NCBI GenBank assembly: GCA_050014095.1 | Contig: JBEKDZ010000010.1 | Location: 1-5,250 of the forward strand | Direction: 5' to 3' | Length of the DNA stretch: 5,250 bases | Source: RBG-13-51-18 sp050014095 | GTDB lineage: Bacteria; Chloroflexota; Dehalococcoidia; Dehalococcoidales; RBG-16-60-22 | Shown here: positions 5,146-5,250 of the stretch, one piece after another | Layout: every line of letters begins with the position of its first letter | Numbering within the stretch: the first letter of the stretch is position 1 | Notes under the pieces: generated by a model | Told to the model about the DNA's origin: nothing | Seen by the model: the letters and a program-made list of their open reading frames with translations, nothing else | Database searches by the model: none | Program-made: the position numbers and the translations under genes

Positions 5146-5250
5146 ATGACTGATCTTTCCCCTCTCGTCCTTGGCCTCGATTGCAGTACTTCAGCCTGTA
5201 AAGCGGTGGTATGGGACTGCCGTGGAAATGCCGTGGCCAAAGGATACAGT
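5146..5250 (+). CDS. FGGY-family carbohydrate kinase, 5' end only
   Basis: The first 35 residues of a sugar kinase that runs off the right edge. Seen: L7-V-L-G-L-D-C-S-T-S-A-C-K-A-V-V-W-D (7-24), followed by C-R-G-N-A-V-A, which is the N-terminal phosphate-1 strand-turn-strand of the FGGY kinases; the Asp, Ser/Thr and Lys pattern resembles xylulokinases more than glycerol kinases. Full proteins are about 480-520 residues, so only a small part is visible and the sugar cannot be named. ATG 5146 places the motif at the usual distance from the N-terminus. No Shine-Dalgarno sequence is visible. It has no cassette hallmarks within the window and is probably chromosomal flank. Confidence 0.82.
   Translation, partial: MTDLSPLVLGLDCSTSACKAVVWDCRGNAVAKGYS

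Overview
The window looks like a stretch of an integron gene-cassette array without an integrase gene in view (either a CALIN, a cluster of attC sites lacking an integrase, or an internal or distal part of a larger integron). The main evidence is four attC-like sites at 460-590, 2209-2430, 3346-3491 and 4161-4291. Each opens with an RYYYAAC box (GCCCAAC or ACCCAAC) and closes with the matching inverted box (GTTGGGC, GTTGGGT or, in the last site, a variant ATTGGGC). Inside, the first three carry a CAGC-containing L'' arm that pairs with an L' arm near the right end. The left spacer is 9 nt in all four sites. Exactly one plus-strand gene lies between each pair of consecutive sites, starting 36-58 bases after the predicted crossover point, as in gene cassettes.

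Layout from left to right. (1) A minus-strand DUF1801 gene runs off the left edge (start at 235). (2) A gene-poor AT-rich spacer follows, then attC site 1. (3) Cassette A encodes a 500-residue secreted lipoprotein with a clan GH-A glycoside-hydrolase-like domain, followed by the unusually long attC site 2. (4) Cassette B encodes a 285-residue aldo/keto reductase, followed by attC site 3. (5) Cassette C encodes a 187-residue Ogt-type methylated-DNA-cysteine methyltransferase, followed by attC site 4, whose right half looks decayed. (6) Next is a 185-residue uridine-kinase-like P-loop kinase for which I can see no attC downstream, so it may sit at the array boundary. (7) A 269-base non-coding spacer contains a 16-base perfect palindrome. 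(8) The start of an FGGY-family sugar kinase gene at 5146 runs off the right edge and reads like an ordinary chromosomal gene.

The organism is a bacterium. The Thr/Pro/Ala-rich linker after the lipobox and the style of the attC sites resemble what I associate with Chloroflexota (Anaerolineae-like lineages), but this is a tentative impression, not something the window proves. The genes do not form one pathway: a surface glycosidase, a reductase, a DNA repair protein and a small kinase are best read as independent cargo, each with its own ribosome binding site. The cassette-C and kinase genes look richer in A and T than the lipoprotein gene, which fits separate origins. The integrase, the primary recombination site attI and the cassette promoter are not visible.
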